Below are positions 16,525 through 25,454 of a DNA stretch of 64,000 nucleotides, one piece after another; the stretch's first letter is position 1; every line of letters begins with the position of its first letter. Location of the stretch: positions 186,001-250,000 of the forward strand of contig NZ_AULE01000031.1 in the NCBI RefSeq assembly GCF_000425125.1, written 5' to 3'. Both the position numbers and the translations under genes were made by a program. Below the pieces are notes generated by a model. It did no database searches. It was not told where the DNA came from and worked only from the letters and a program-made list of their open reading frames with translations. This DNA comes from Paenibacillus taiwanensis DSM 18679 (GTDB taxonomy: Bacteria; Bacillota; Bacilli; Paenibacillales; Paenibacillaceae).

Positions 16525-17422
16525 TCGACTCGCCTCCAACCACTTTAATGAAGATTTCGTTTAATGTTGGTTCTTTTATTTCAAAATGCTTTACTTCCGT
16601 CTGGCTCATGGCCGCTTGCAAAATGTGCTGGCCAGCAGACTCATCTGTAATGCGAATAAAGTACCCCTCTTCTGTTCTTGTTGCCTCACTCACACCTGCA
16701 ATTTGCTCCAACCCTTCCACTGCGCCTACTGTCCGCAGCACAACTTTCTCACGTGGATATTTACTTTTAAGCTCACGCAAATTACCCTGAATGACCGCAT
16801 TGCCCTTTTGTAAAATGGAGATGTTACGGCATAACTCCTCAACGTGCTCCATCCGGTGCGTCGAGAACAAAATACTTGTACCGTTGTCGCGCAGCTCTTT
16901 CACTGTCTCCTTCATCAGCTCAACGTTAACCGGATCCAGCCCACTAAACGCTTCATCCATAATGACAATTTTAGGGTTATGCAAAATCGAAGCAATAAAT
17001 CCAATTTTTTGTTGATTTCCCTTTGATAGCTCTTCAATCTTTTTGTTATAATTTTCGGGCACATTAAACCGTTCAAGCCAATATTTTAAGCTTTTGTCCG
17101 CGTCTTTGCGCGCCATTCCACGCAGTTGCGCCAAGTAAAGCAACTGCTCACTGACCTTAACCTTAGGGTACAATCCACGTTCTTCAGGAAGGTATCCAAA
17201 AATTTTCTCCAGCCCTTTATAGTAAGGCTTACCGTTGTATTTAATGCTGCCTCCGTCCGGGTAAATGAGGCTTAACACCATCCGCATTGTCGTTGTTTTG
17301 CCCGCACCATTGGCACCAAGCAAGCCATATATCTCGCCCTCTTCTACGTCAAAGCTCACCCCATTAACCGCAGTCTTATCTCCATACTGCTTAACTACCT
17401 GATCTAATTCCAATGTCTTCAT
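16517..17422 (-). CDS. ABC transporter ATP-binding protein, NatA/YhaQ-like
   Basis: The 301-residue ATPase carries Walker A GANGAGKTTT, the GYLPEERGLYP segment typical of NatA/YhaQ proteins, signature LSKGNQQKIG, Walker B IVIMDEAFSGLDPV and the STH H-loop. A C-terminal domain of about 80 residues follows, ending in EPTLNEIFIKVVGG. The ATG overlaps the stop of the upstream ATPase gene (TGATG) and the permease gene overlaps its own end, so three genes are coupled. Confidence 0.9.
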   Translation of the reverse strand: MKTLELDQVVKQYGDKTAVNGVSFDVEEGEIYGLLGANGAGKTTTMRMVLSLIYPDGGSIKYNGKPYYKGLEKIFGYLPEERGLYPKVKVSEQLLYLAQLRGMARKDADKSLKYWLERFNVPENYNKKIEELSKGNQQKIGFIASILHNPKIVIMDEAFSGLDPVNVELMKETVKELRDNGTSILFSTHRMEHVEELCRNISILQKGNAVIQGNLRELKSKYPREKVVLRTVGAVEGLEQIAGVSEATRTEEGYFIRITDESAGQHILQAAMSQTEVKHFEIKEPTLNEIFIKVVGGESNA

Positions 17423-18327
17423 CACAAACGCCCTCTCCTCTCATCTTCCATTCGGATCATATGAATCATAATTTCATCTAGCGGCATAGACTGAATGCGA
17501 GTAGGATGGATACCATGATCACGGAAATAACCTTCCAGTTGAATCGGATCATTTGAGATAACCCGTGTTACCTTCCACTCCTGCTCCGCCCATGAAACAC
17601 CTGGTGCTCCCTTTAGATCCCCCGCATCCAAGCCCTCAATCCAATATTCTTTCCATGCGTCAAACAACTCGTCTTTTTCAGCCCATACCAACAACTGACC
17701 TTTATGCATAAACAAAATGTAATCTGCTAGTCGCTTTACTTCCTCAATTACATGAGTAGCAATAATAATTGTGTGCTTTCCATCTTCCATCACTTGCTGT
17801 AAATCCTCGATCAGCAGCTTCCAAGAGATTGGATCAAGGCCAGACGTCGGCTCATCCAACAGTAAAAGGTCAGGGCGATAGGACAAAATAAGAATGATCT
17901 CAAATTTGCGACGCATGCCTTTGGACATCTTACTCAGCTTCATACGTGGGCTAATTTCATATTTAGCCATCAACTTATGGTAAAGGTTCCAATCCCAGTT
18001 GTTATACCAGTAAGCACCTAATGTAGCTAGCTCATCTGGAGTCTGGTCATCGTCCTCTGAATTGGGTAGCTCAGGCACATAACCAATTTTTTGCTTCCAG
18101 GTAGCGTCATCTTCGATGTTATAGCGCTCCCCTTCAATATGCATCTCTCCTTGATCCAGATGAATGAATCCCATCAAGGCTCCCATCAACGTACTTTTAC
18201 CTGAACCGTTCATCCCTACGATGGCCGTCACGCAGCCCTGCGGGATTTCGAAATTAAGCGGACCGATTGTTAGCGTATCTCGCTGCTTCACCATACTTTT
18301 CATTTCAATTACCGGCGGTTGAGCCAC
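17422..18327 (-). CDS. ABC transporter ATP-binding protein, YtrB-like
   Basis: The 301-residue ATPase has Walker A GMNGSGKST, signature MSKGMRRKFE, Walker B LLLLDEPTSGLDPI and the ATH H-loop. The divergent SKGMRRK signature and its place directly after a YtrA-type GntR gene point to the YtrB group of cell-envelope-stress transporters. The GTG start follows GAGGAGGAG by five bases. Its membrane partner is not obvious; candidates are the NatB-like permease downstream or the membrane protein at 18968-19696. Confidence 0.87.
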   Translation of the reverse strand: MAQPPVIEMKSMVKQRDTLTIGPLNFEIPQGCVTAIVGMNGSGKSTLMGALMGFIHLDQGEMHIEGERYNIEDDATWKQKIGYVPELPNSEDDDQTPDELATLGAYWYNNWDWNLYHKLMAKYEISPRMKLSKMSKGMRRKFEIILILSYRPDLLLLDEPTSGLDPISWKLLIEDLQQVMEDGKHTIIIATHVIEEVKRLADYILFMHKGQLLVWAEKDELFDAWKEYWIEGLDAGDLKGAPGVSWAEQEWKVTRVISNDPIQLEGYFRDHGIHPTRIQSMPLDEIMIHMIRMEDERRGRL

Positions 18328-18372
18328 GTTGTCTCCTCCTCACAACCATTTATCGGACCCCTCTAGCCCACA

Positions 18373-18798
18373 TCATTCCTCTGTGGTTCCCTTTGGTCTG
18401 CCTCTGCTGGAAACATCCCATGTTCGCATAATCATCTCATCAAAGCACGCCCGCAGTTCCGCCTCGCTCATCTGGACTTGCAGTGCTGCTTGTATAGCAG
18501 CCAAGATAGCTTCTTCCACAGCTTTCTTCCGATATTTATCCTTATCATCCTCCTGCACGTGAGCAACAAAAGTACCTGTTCCCTGTCTCGTTCGCAGCAG
18601 CCCTTCAACCTCCAGATCTTGATATACACGTCTTACCGTAATCACACTGCACTTTAACTGGCTGGCAAACTCGCGGATTGATGGCAGCAACGTGCCCACT
18701 TCTAGCTGCCCAGAAAGAATAAGCGCTCTGAGTTGATTCTTAATCTGTGCATAAAGGGGTTCTGCACTGTTTTCGTTCACTTGGATGGGCATAAACAC
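18373..18798 (-). CDS. GntR-family repressor, YtrA subfamily
   Basis: This short regulator of about 141 residues has an N-terminal winged helix (AEPLYAQIKNQLRALILSGQ, LPSIREFASQL, ITVRRVYQDLEVEGLL) and a short helical tail, as in YtrA proteins, rather than a large ligand domain. Such regulators usually repress the ABC genes that follow them, in response to cell-wall antibiotics. The start is uncertain. The GTG at 18798 lies 11 bases after GGAGG; the ATG at 18792 is 17 bases away, and a GTG at 18810 overlaps the binding site. The ABC genes begin 45 bases downstream. Confidence 0.88.
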   Translation of the reverse strand: MFMPIQVNENSAEPLYAQIKNQLRALILSGQLEVGTLLPSIREFASQLKCSVITVRRVYQDLEVEGLLRTRQGTGTFVAHVQEDDKDKYRKKAVEEAILAAIQAALQVQMSEAELRACFDEMIMRTWDVSSRGRPKGTTEE

Positions 18799-18967
18799 AG
18801 TCTGTCTCACCTCCTGCCTATGTCGTGCTATCTAGTGGAATCATGGATTGAATGTTAAAAATAATAGATGTACCCTGATGTTTTCTCTATCCTGAATTAC
18901 TTCGTCCCTGCTGCTCAAAGGAGTTACTCAAAGGAGCGACTTCACAGTTCATATCCCGCGCATCATC

Positions 18968-19696
18968 TTACATCAGATCTTTTCGTTTAAGCAGGCCAAG
19001 CATAATTTTCCCGCTATATGTATACGTCTGGATCAGTACAGCAACCGAGATCACGCCAACGGCGAGCGCATACTGATTCGAGCTATTGATGAGCATGATC
19101 ATCAGACTTTGCCCTGTAAAGGACACCCCGATTGAAATGAGCAAATATCCAATCATCATCAGCAACACGATGATCATGTAACGTTTCCCGCTTACGCTCC
19201 ATTCGAAAGCAAGATAGAACATATGAATAAGTACGGCAAACGTCATTAAAGCCAACACATATACAAGAAAATTACCTATAGGCAGCAATTGTCTTAAATC
19301 CCGCATAAACACATATTGTATGGAAAAATATATCGTTCCATTAATTAGTGTTGCAAGACTGAGGTGCATAAAACGCGAGAGCACTATCGTTTTAAGTTCC
19401 ACTGGCAACGTTCTCAACTTCACGATATGCTTTCGGTGCGAGTCATCAGCCAAATATCTGCGCCCTCTTCGATTAAAGACAAAGCCTAGATTGCCTATCA
19501 TTATTAAGCTCACAAAATCCAGCATGCATCGTATAATTACTGAATCTTCCTCTTGGCCCAAGTTAGCTCCTAACATCGGCAACGTGCATACTGCCATATA
19601 CGCGGCAAATAAAAATGTAAACAGTAAGCCTACCCAATACCGTTGCAAGTCTCTCCTGCAAAGCATCCATGCATCTTTCCAGCGTTTCCCTTTCAT
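18968..19696 (-). CDS. Polytopic membrane protein, possible ABC-2-like permease
   Basis: The 242-residue protein has about six hydrophobic segments (near residues 22-42, 58-76, 105-130, 140-160, 172-192 and 205-226) and a basic cytoplasmic loop (RRGRRYLADDSHRKHIVKL). I do not recognise a specific family. Its size and layout are like small ABC-2 permeases, and it is upstream of the GntR-ABC genes on the same strand, separated from them by 170 bases. GAGG lies eight bases before the ATG. A promoter overlapped by a palindrome lies 126-175 bases upstream. Confidence 0.7.
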   Translation of the reverse strand: MKGKRWKDAWMLCRRDLQRYWVGLLFTFLFAAYMAVCTLPMLGANLGQEEDSVIIRCMLDFVSLIMIGNLGFVFNRRGRRYLADDSHRKHIVKLRTLPVELKTIVLSRFMHLSLATLINGTIYFSIQYVFMRDLRQLLPIGNFLVYVLALMTFAVLIHMFYLAFEWSVSGKRYMIIVLLMMIGYLLISIGVSFTGQSLMIMLINSSNQYALAVGVISVAVLIQTYTYSGKIMLGLLKRKDLM

Positions 19697-19820
19697 AAGC
19701 ACACCCTCGCTTTATCTCTATTATCTTCACGATTATGCCATCAGGTGTCTGATCCACAATCGTTGTCGCACGATGGAGTTTACAAATGTCGTGTAATCTT
19801 CTGTTATGATCACTGTGACT

Positions 19821-19844
19821 ACTGTGTATATCTTTATATACAGT
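19821..19844 (-). promoter_or_regulatory. Probable GntR (YtrA-like) operator palindrome
   Basis: A near-palindrome with outer arms ACTGT/ACAGT and inner TATA/TATA overlaps the -10 element of the promoter that drives the membrane protein gene. The form fits a small GntR repressor such as the one encoded at 18373-18798. The pairing is an inference. Confidence 0.5.
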
Positions 19845-19871
19845 ATAAAGACCACATCCAATTGATGTCAA
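19842..19871 (-). promoter_or_regulatory. Sigma-A-type promoter of the GntR-ABC cluster
   Basis: On the minus strand, TTGACA and TATACT are separated by 18 bases (or TTATAC by 17). Transcription would start inside the palindrome. Confidence 0.65.
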
Positions 19872-20009
19872 TACATTTTAAGGGAATTTTTGATTTCAAA
19901 TTTCTTTTTTGTAGAAAATAAGATACGCGTTTTTGTATGATAGGAATGGAATCGTCAATAACGATAAGCACATTCAGGGACTGCATCCTGAGAGAGAAGG
20001 ATGATGTTT

Positions 20010-20753
20010 ATGTCAAATATAATTGGGCTTGTTGAGGAATTGTACGTGCACCCTGTAAAGTCTATGACCGGACAGTTGCTGCAAGAAGCTTCGGTCCAAT
20101 CCTATGGCTTATACGGTGACCGAGCCAGAGGTCTCGTCCGTGCAGACAACCCGGATCAATTTGTGACAATTACACAAATACCACAACTTGCAGCTTATCG
20201 AGCGGAGCTACAGATCAAGACATGCCATCAACCGGGTTGGCCGGAGATCACCATCTATACGCCTGATGGAAGGGCGTACAATTGGGAAGAAGAAACATGG
20301 CTCGCTGAACTGGAGCAGCTAGCCGGCATCAAGATGCAACGCTGGGAAGCGCCTAGTGGCCATGTTCCCAAAGGGGCCATTGAAGATGGGGACTTGCTGT
20401 TAACGACTAGCCACAGCTTAGCCGCTTTAAGCTCCCTACACGGCGTCCCTGTCGATATAAGACGGTTCCGACCGAACTTACACCTTCGTCTGACGACCGA
20501 AGACGCAACAGCCTATGTGGAAGGCTCATGGCAGGATCGTCACCTCCTTGTGGGCGAAGCCGTAATCCAAGTGACAGGTAATTGTCCACGTTGTTCTATC
20601 ATTAATGTGGAACCGTTAAGCGGCATCATTACCCCTCATTTGCTCAAACATGTGGCACGACAAAATGCAATCCATTTTGGAGTATACGCAGCTGTCCAGA
20701 CACCAGGGCTCATTCGTGTGGGGGACCCTATTCAGTTCCATTCATCCTATTGA
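20010..20753 (+). CDS. MOSC domain protein (mARC-like)
   Basis: The 247-residue protein has an N-terminal MOSC beta-barrel (ELYVHPVKSM, GLYGDRARGLV) and a C-terminal MOSC domain with RFRPNLHL and TGNCPRCSIINV. The Cys pair sits where MOSC proteins bind molybdenum cofactor or carry sulfur. Members reduce N-hydroxylated compounds or move sulfur; which applies here is unknown. The ATG at 20010 lies eight bases after GAAGGA, and two earlier ATGs are too close to that site. It is a single gene ending before a bidirectional terminator. Confidence 0.85.
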   Translation: MSNIIGLVEELYVHPVKSMTGQLLQEASVQSYGLYGDRARGLVRADNPDQFVTITQIPQLAAYRAELQIKTCHQPGWPEITIYTPDGRAYNWEEETWLAELEQLAGIKMQRWEAPSGHVPKGAIEDGDLLLTTSHSLAALSSLHGVPVDIRRFRPNLHLRLTTEDATAYVEGSWQDRHLLVGEAVIQVTGNCPRCSIINVEPLSGIITPHLLKHVARQNAIHFGVYAAVQTPGLIRVGDPIQFHSSY

Positions 20754-20850
20754 TAACGTCTCTCTTTACGACCAGCCTGTAGAGTTCCACGGCAAATGCT
20801 CCACATACACATACACTTACATTTGCTAATTGCAAGCAATTCCGCAATAC

Positions 20851-20905
20851 AAGTAAAGCCCGTCAGACTTGTTCCATAATGGAAGGAGCCTGACGGGCTT
20901 TACTT
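20851..20905. terminator. Bidirectional terminator between MOSC gene and ctaM
   Basis: AAGTAAAGCCCGTCAG and CTGACGGGCTTTACTT are perfect 16-base arms. Each strand ends in a T-containing tail, as expected between converging genes. Confidence 0.88.
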
Positions 20906-20948
20906 GCTGAGCTATCTATTTCATTAGAATGCCTGATATAGCATAAGG

Positions 20949-21425
20949 TTACCAGCCTAGGATCGCATCAATTACCGGCTTTGTATGCCCACCTGGATAT
21001 AAAATGTAAAGTAATACATACACAGTTGCGCCTGTAATCGCCGTAATAAACCAGATCACAGAAGTCACTCTACCCAGCTTACGGTGCTTGCTATACTTGG
21101 CTTTGTACCCCGTATACAACGTAGTCAAGCCAAATACGGCAGCCACTGTCGCCAATACGATATGGAATAACAAAAAGACTAAATAAATCGTCTTTAAGTT
21201 ATCAGGACCACCCCATGCTGTGTTTCCGACAAAGATAGTTCGCGACGCATATATAACAAAAAAGATAATAGCTGCAATAGCCGCCATCGTCATCGTGCGT
21301 TTATGCTGTTCACGTTTGCCTTTAATAATTTGACTCCAGCCGATCGCAACCAACACGGCGCTGATGACGATAAATGCTGTGCTGATCGTCGGCATAATGT
21401 TGAAAATATCCACGAATGTCCGCAC
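20949..21425 (-). CDS. ctaM: DUF420 protein, CtaM-like oxidase assembly factor
   Basis: This membrane protein of about 158 residues has four hydrophobic segments (near residues 12-30, 47-64, 80-103 and 122-142). Conserved polar residues (SRTIFVGN, LVFLLFHIVLA, HRKLGRVT) mark the DUF420 family. CtaM of Staphylococcus aureus is needed to mature haem-copper oxidases. It closes the caa3 cluster, 138 bases after ctaG. The GTG at 21425 or the GTG four codons later could be the start; neither has a decisive binding site. Confidence 0.82.
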   Translation of the reverse strand: MRTFVDIFNIMPTISTAFIVISAVLVAIGWSQIIKGKREQHKRTMTMAAIAAIIFFVIYASRTIFVGNTAWGGPDNLKTIYLVFLLFHIVLATVAAVFGLTTLYTGYKAKYSKHRKLGRVTSVIWFITAITGATVYVLLYILYPGGHTKPVIDAILGW

Positions 21426-21563
21426 CTTCCCTTATAGAGGTTGTCCAACAGAGCTTATAGGCAGTCTACCTAAGCGATGAAGACGCGCTAATGAAACGCG
21501 GCTTCAACTGCCGCAACTGGCTGCAACTATAGCTTGAACCTGTCATCCTAATATTATAACGGA

Positions 21564-22472
21564 TTATGCTTGGTTGAGACGGCCTTCCAGTGTCGATTCT
21601 ACGACATCCTCATCATCCTTACCCTCTCTGCGGAACCATTGTGAAAACACATAGGCAAGAATAGCGCCATACATCAATTCCTGAACCATTTTCATTAAAA
21701 TACCACCTAATTGCTGGTCTTCTGCCCCATCAAACCAATTAAAAAATTGAGGTCCTCCAAATGCAGCGAGCAACGCCTTAGGGTCACCAGCAACACAATA
21801 GCCCATTGCCTGCGCCCAAGTATCAGGATCTGTATAAGTTGAATACAACGGGGTATCCGCAAATATAATTAACGCACATGCCGGTGTAATCAACATACCG
21901 TTCAAAAAGATATAACCCATCTTTTTGACGTCCGTTATGATCACCCATTCTGGAACTGGTGTAACAATTGGCCACCACATCATAACAGCAGTAATAAACA
22001 AAGCGATGTAGTAAATAACGTGGACACCATAATTCAACATCACATAATCATGCACAGCTGGAACGTGGTAAAACGAAAACAGAACATTAAACAGCAGGGC
22101 CGTCAAAATCGGGTGCATCGCCCATTTGAGCTTGCGCATCACTGGACGATCCAGTACATAACGCCACAACCAGCTAGGCATCCCTAACATAAGCAGCGGG
22201 GGTACAATAATATAAGAAACCGACATCATCACCATATGAAACGTAAACATCATATGACTCATAACGTTAATCGGTCCACCCTGTACAAGATAGAGCAGCA
22301 CAATACCGATTATAAACATAAACTTCTTCCAAGCGCCTACTGGTTCAGCACCCTCGAATCGAGAGCGAAATGGGCCTGTTAACCCCAAATATAAAATGAT
22401 AATAAGTACGGCTGCAACCAGAATTAACGGACTCCACAGATCCGCAAAAGTGAACTGCTCCAAGCCAAACAT
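21564..22472 (-). CDS. ctaG: Cytochrome c oxidase assembly protein CtaG (caa3 type)
   Basis: The 302-residue protein has seven or so hydrophobic segments and conserved residues of Bacillus CtaG, needed for active caa3 oxidase and linked to copper delivery: LVQGGPINVMSHMMFTFHM, PPLLMLGMPSWLWR, FYHVPAVHDYV and GYIFLNGMLITPACA. A GGGGAGGGGG site precedes the ATG. A hairpin with a T run separates it from ctaF, so its level is probably lower than that of the structural subunits. Confidence 0.93.
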   Translation of the reverse strand: MFGLEQFTFADLWSPLILVAAVLIIILYLGLTGPFRSRFEGAEPVGAWKKFMFIIGIVLLYLVQGGPINVMSHMMFTFHMVMMSVSYIIVPPLLMLGMPSWLWRYVLDRPVMRKLKWAMHPILTALLFNVLFSFYHVPAVHDYVMLNYGVHVIYYIALFITAVMMWWPIVTPVPEWVIITDVKKMGYIFLNGMLITPACALIIFADTPLYSTYTDPDTWAQAMGYCVAGDPKALLAAFGGPQFFNWFDGAEDQQLGGILMKMVQELMYGAILAYVFSQWFRREGKDDEDVVESTLEGRLNQA

Positions 22473-22534
22473 GCTGCGCCCCCTCCCCTTGCTCCCCTGC
22501 TGTCATACTTTCGCCACATTTTACCTTCTTATGG

Positions 22535-22563
22535 AAAAAGAGGCGACGCCGCTGCGTCACCTC
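22535..22563 (-). terminator. Internal (attenuating) terminator between ctaF and ctaG
   Basis: On the minus strand, GAGGTGACGC and GCGTCGCCTC arms with one mismatch and a four-base loop are followed by five T. The hairpin is only 63 bases before the ctaG start. Confidence 0.75.
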
Positions 22564-22579
22564 TCATTCTTTAACAATG

Positions 22580-22903
22580 TTAAGGCCACCATACCCAGTA
22601 TATACCCATTACAATACACGTAAATGCGATAAACGCACCTATAATCATAAAAACAATAGGGAGCATATGACCTTTGTCTTTCATATGCATCCAGTAGCCC
22701 ATCTGGACAATGACTTGCAGCACTGCCATAACAAGCAAAATGATAATGGTAAATGTAGGGTTAACTTCACCAGCCGCACCAACCGTTGCAAAGGCAATCA
22801 ACGTCAGCACAATCGAGAAAATAAACGCAATAATATGCTTTTGCGGACCCTCGTGCTTATGACGACGCTTCGTGTCGTCCGAAGTGAGTTGTTGTGTTGC
22901 CAT
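22580..22903 (-). CDS. ctaF: Cytochrome c oxidase subunit IV (CtaF)
   Basis: The 107-residue protein has three hydrophobic segments and the QMGYWMHMKDKGH motif of prokaryotic subunit IV. It stabilises the oxidase core. The gene starts three bases after the ctaE stop, so the two are coupled. Confidence 0.92.
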   Translation of the reverse strand: MATQQLTSDDTKRRHKHEGPQKHIIAFIFSIVLTLIAFATVGAAGEVNPTFTIIILLVMAVLQVIVQMGYWMHMKDKGHMLPIVFMIIGAFIAFTCIVMGIYWVWWP

Positions 22904-22906
22904 CCG

Positions 22907-23527
22907 TTAGCCCACCTTTCCCATTAAATAGACGACGGTGAAGATGAATACCCATACTACGTCGATAAAATGCCAGTAAATCGCGGAAACATAGATTTTA
23001 GGCGCCGTGACGAAGTTGAGTCCTTTTTTGAAAATTTGAACAATTAATATTGTAATCCACGCTACCCCGAACGCAACGTGAGCACCATGAAAACCAACTA
23101 ACGTGTAAAATGCACTACTAAAAGCACTAGTGGTAAAGGTGTGCCCTTCATGTATATATTCTACAAACTCGTAAATTTCCAATGCAAGGAATCCGAAGCC
23201 GAGAATAACCGTTACGATTAGCCAGTTCAACATCGCCTTTACGTCTTTACGATGTAAAGCCTGAACCGCAAATACACTCGTTAACGAACTTACCAACAAA
23301 ATCATGGTTGCTGCTGCGACCATCGGAAGCTTAAACAACTCTGCTGCCGTAGGACCGTCTCCCACTTGATCGCGGAGAGCCAGGAACGTAGCAAATAGCG
23401 TACCGAACAATACCGACTCTCCGCCAAGGAACAGCCAGAAGCCGAGCACCTTGTTGCGGCCTTCTAACGTTGCCTTTTCCGGTTCGTGAGGCCAGTGCTC
23501 TTCTGCGTGGTGTGCAGATGCGCTCAT
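22907..23527 (-). CDS. ctaE: Cytochrome c oxidase subunit III (CtaE)
   Basis: The 206-residue protein has five hydrophobic segments and subunit III motifs: FWLFLGGESVLFGTLFATF near the N terminus, the Glu of FLALEIYEF, FYTLVGFHGAHV and YWHFIDVVWVFIF. It is a core subunit thought to protect subunit I during turnover. The ATG overlaps the TGA of ctaD by four bases. Confidence 0.95.
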   Translation of the reverse strand: MSASAHHAEEHWPHEPEKATLEGRNKVLGFWLFLGGESVLFGTLFATFLALRDQVGDGPTAAELFKLPMVAAATMILLVSSLTSVFAVQALHRKDVKAMLNWLIVTVILGFGFLALEIYEFVEYIHEGHTFTTSAFSSAFYTLVGFHGAHVAFGVAWITILIVQIFKKGLNFVTAPKIYVSAIYWHFIDVVWVFIFTVVYLMGKVG

Positions 23528-25416
23528 GCTTTAACCCCCTTATCCTCCAGCTCTTCCTTCTCAATATGATAACCGTGGTCATCAATTACTGAGCGCAAGA
23601 ACATGCAGCCAAATGTAATCAACAGGCCTAAGCCCGAAATGATGTAGTTGTTAAATAAGAAGCCGACTATGCCGCTTCCAAACTCATCTTTTGCAAACAT
23701 AAAACCTAAACCTGCAATAAACAAACCGATGGACATAAAGAACGGTAATATTGAAGGTGATGGCATATGAATCGAGCCAATTGGTTCCGCCGGCTTCATT
23801 TCCGTATTGCCGTCCATCTTCTCTTTCCACCAAGCATCATAACCACGTACAAGTGGAGTCTGCTTGAAGTTGTACTCTGGTGGAGGCGACGGAATTGTCC
23901 ACTCCAACGTACGTCCATCTTCCCAAGGATCATTTGAAGCATTAGCAGGTTTGCGACTTGTAATAACAATGTTATACAAGAACATCAATACGCCAATACC
24001 CATCATAATCGCTCCAACTGTACTAATCAGGTTCATCGTATCAAAGCCTTGATTCGGCAAATAAGTGACGACACGACGAGGCATTCCTGTCAAACCAAGG
24101 AAATGTTGAACAAAGAACGTTAATTGGAAGCCAATATAGAACATCCAGAACGTAGCTTTCCCCAAGCCTTCCGCAAGTACACGCCCGAACATCTTAGGCC
24201 ACCAGTAGTGGAGGCCAGAGAACAAGCCCAAAACTAGACCACCGACAATTACGTAATGGAAATGAGCTACAACAAAATAGGTGTCATGGAATTGGAAATC
24301 AGCTGGAGCTGACGCCAACATTACCCCCGTAACGCCCCCCATTACAAATGTCGGGATAAAGCCGACTGCATACAAGTTGGCAGCCGTAAACTTGATGGAA
24401 CCGCCCCACATTGTAAACAACCAGTTAAATATCTTAATCCCAGTAGGAACGGCAATCAGCATCGTAGCGATGGAGAACAAGGCATTCGCAACTGGCCCGA
24501 GACCAACCGTAAACATGTGGTGAGCCCAAACCATGAAGCCCAGAAACCCGATAAGCACTGTCGCAAATACCATCGAGCTGTATCCAAACAAGCGCTTGCG
24601 AGAGAATGTGCTAATGACATCCGAGATAATACCAAACGCTGGCAAAATCAAGATGTATACTTCGGGATGACCAAATATCCAGAAAATATGCTGCCACAGT
24701 ACAATGCTGCCGCCATTCGGAATATAGAAGAAGTTGCCGCCGAATAAACGATCAAACGTTAGTAAGACAAGCCCAACTGTTACTGCGGGAAACGCAAACA
24801 GAATCAATGCGGAAGTAATAAATGATGCCCACGTGAACATCGGCATCCGCATGAAGGACATGCCTGGCGCTCTCATATTAATAATCGTAGCGAGGAAGTT
24901 GATACCCCCGATAAGTGTACCTATACCGGAAATCTGAAGTCCTAGTGTGTAGAAGTCTACCCCGTGATGCGGGCTGTACTCGGTACTTGAAAGTGGAACG
25001 TACGAAGTCCACCCTGCGTCTGGCACTCCACCGATCAGCCAGCTCAAGTTCAAGAGCAAGCCGCCAAAGAAAAACGTCCAGAAGCCGAGGGAATTCAGGA
25101 ATGGAAATGCTACATCGCGTGCGCCAATCTGCAGTGGGACAATTGCATTCATTAATGCAAATATAATCGGCATGACGCCGAGAAAGATCATCGTGGTTCC
25201 GTGCATGGTGATTAGTTCGTTAAAAGTTTGCGGATCAACGAAATCATTCATTGGTTTAATCAACTGTATCCGAATCAGAATCGCTTCAATACCGCCAATA
25301 CCGAAGAATAGTGCGCCGGCAATGAGATACAAGACACCGATCTTCTTATGGTCGACCGTCGTCAGCCAATCCATTAAGCCGCGATACCGCTTCACTGTGT
25401 GTGCCGTGTGAGCCAA
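23524..25416 (-). CDS. ctaD: Cytochrome c oxidase subunit I (CtaD)
   Basis: This catalytic subunit reduces O2 at the haem a3-CuB centre and pumps protons. The 630 residues include the haem a ligand region TMHGTTMIFL, HPEVYILILPAFG with the CuB His and the crosslinked Tyr, and HDTYFVVAHFHYV with the haem ligands. At least twelve helices are visible, and the long C-terminal extension with extra helices is as in caa3-type CtaD. The TTG start at 25416 follows GGGAGGG. ctaC ends 38 bases upstream. Confidence 0.96.
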   Translation of the reverse strand: MAHTAHTVKRYRGLMDWLTTVDHKKIGVLYLIAGALFFGIGGIEAILIRIQLIKPMNDFVDPQTFNELITMHGTTMIFLGVMPIIFALMNAIVPLQIGARDVAFPFLNSLGFWTFFFGGLLLNLSWLIGGVPDAGWTSYVPLSSTEYSPHHGVDFYTLGLQISGIGTLIGGINFLATIINMRAPGMSFMRMPMFTWASFITSALILFAFPAVTVGLVLLTFDRLFGGNFFYIPNGGSIVLWQHIFWIFGHPEVYILILPAFGIISDVISTFSRKRLFGYSSMVFATVLIGFLGFMVWAHHMFTVGLGPVANALFSIATMLIAVPTGIKIFNWLFTMWGGSIKFTAANLYAVGFIPTFVMGGVTGVMLASAPADFQFHDTYFVVAHFHYVIVGGLVLGLFSGLHYWWPKMFGRVLAEGLGKATFWMFYIGFQLTFFVQHFLGLTGMPRRVVTYLPNQGFDTMNLISTVGAIMMGIGVLMFLYNIVITSRKPANASNDPWEDGRTLEWTIPSPPPEYNFKQTPLVRGYDAWWKEKMDGNTEMKPAEPIGSIHMPSPSILPFFMSIGLFIAGLGFMFAKDEFGSGIVGFLFNNYIISGLGLLITFGCMFLRSVIDDHGYHIEKEELEDKGVKA

Positions 25417-25454
25417 GGTCGTTACCCTCCCCTAGAAGATGCTTATTGTTCACC

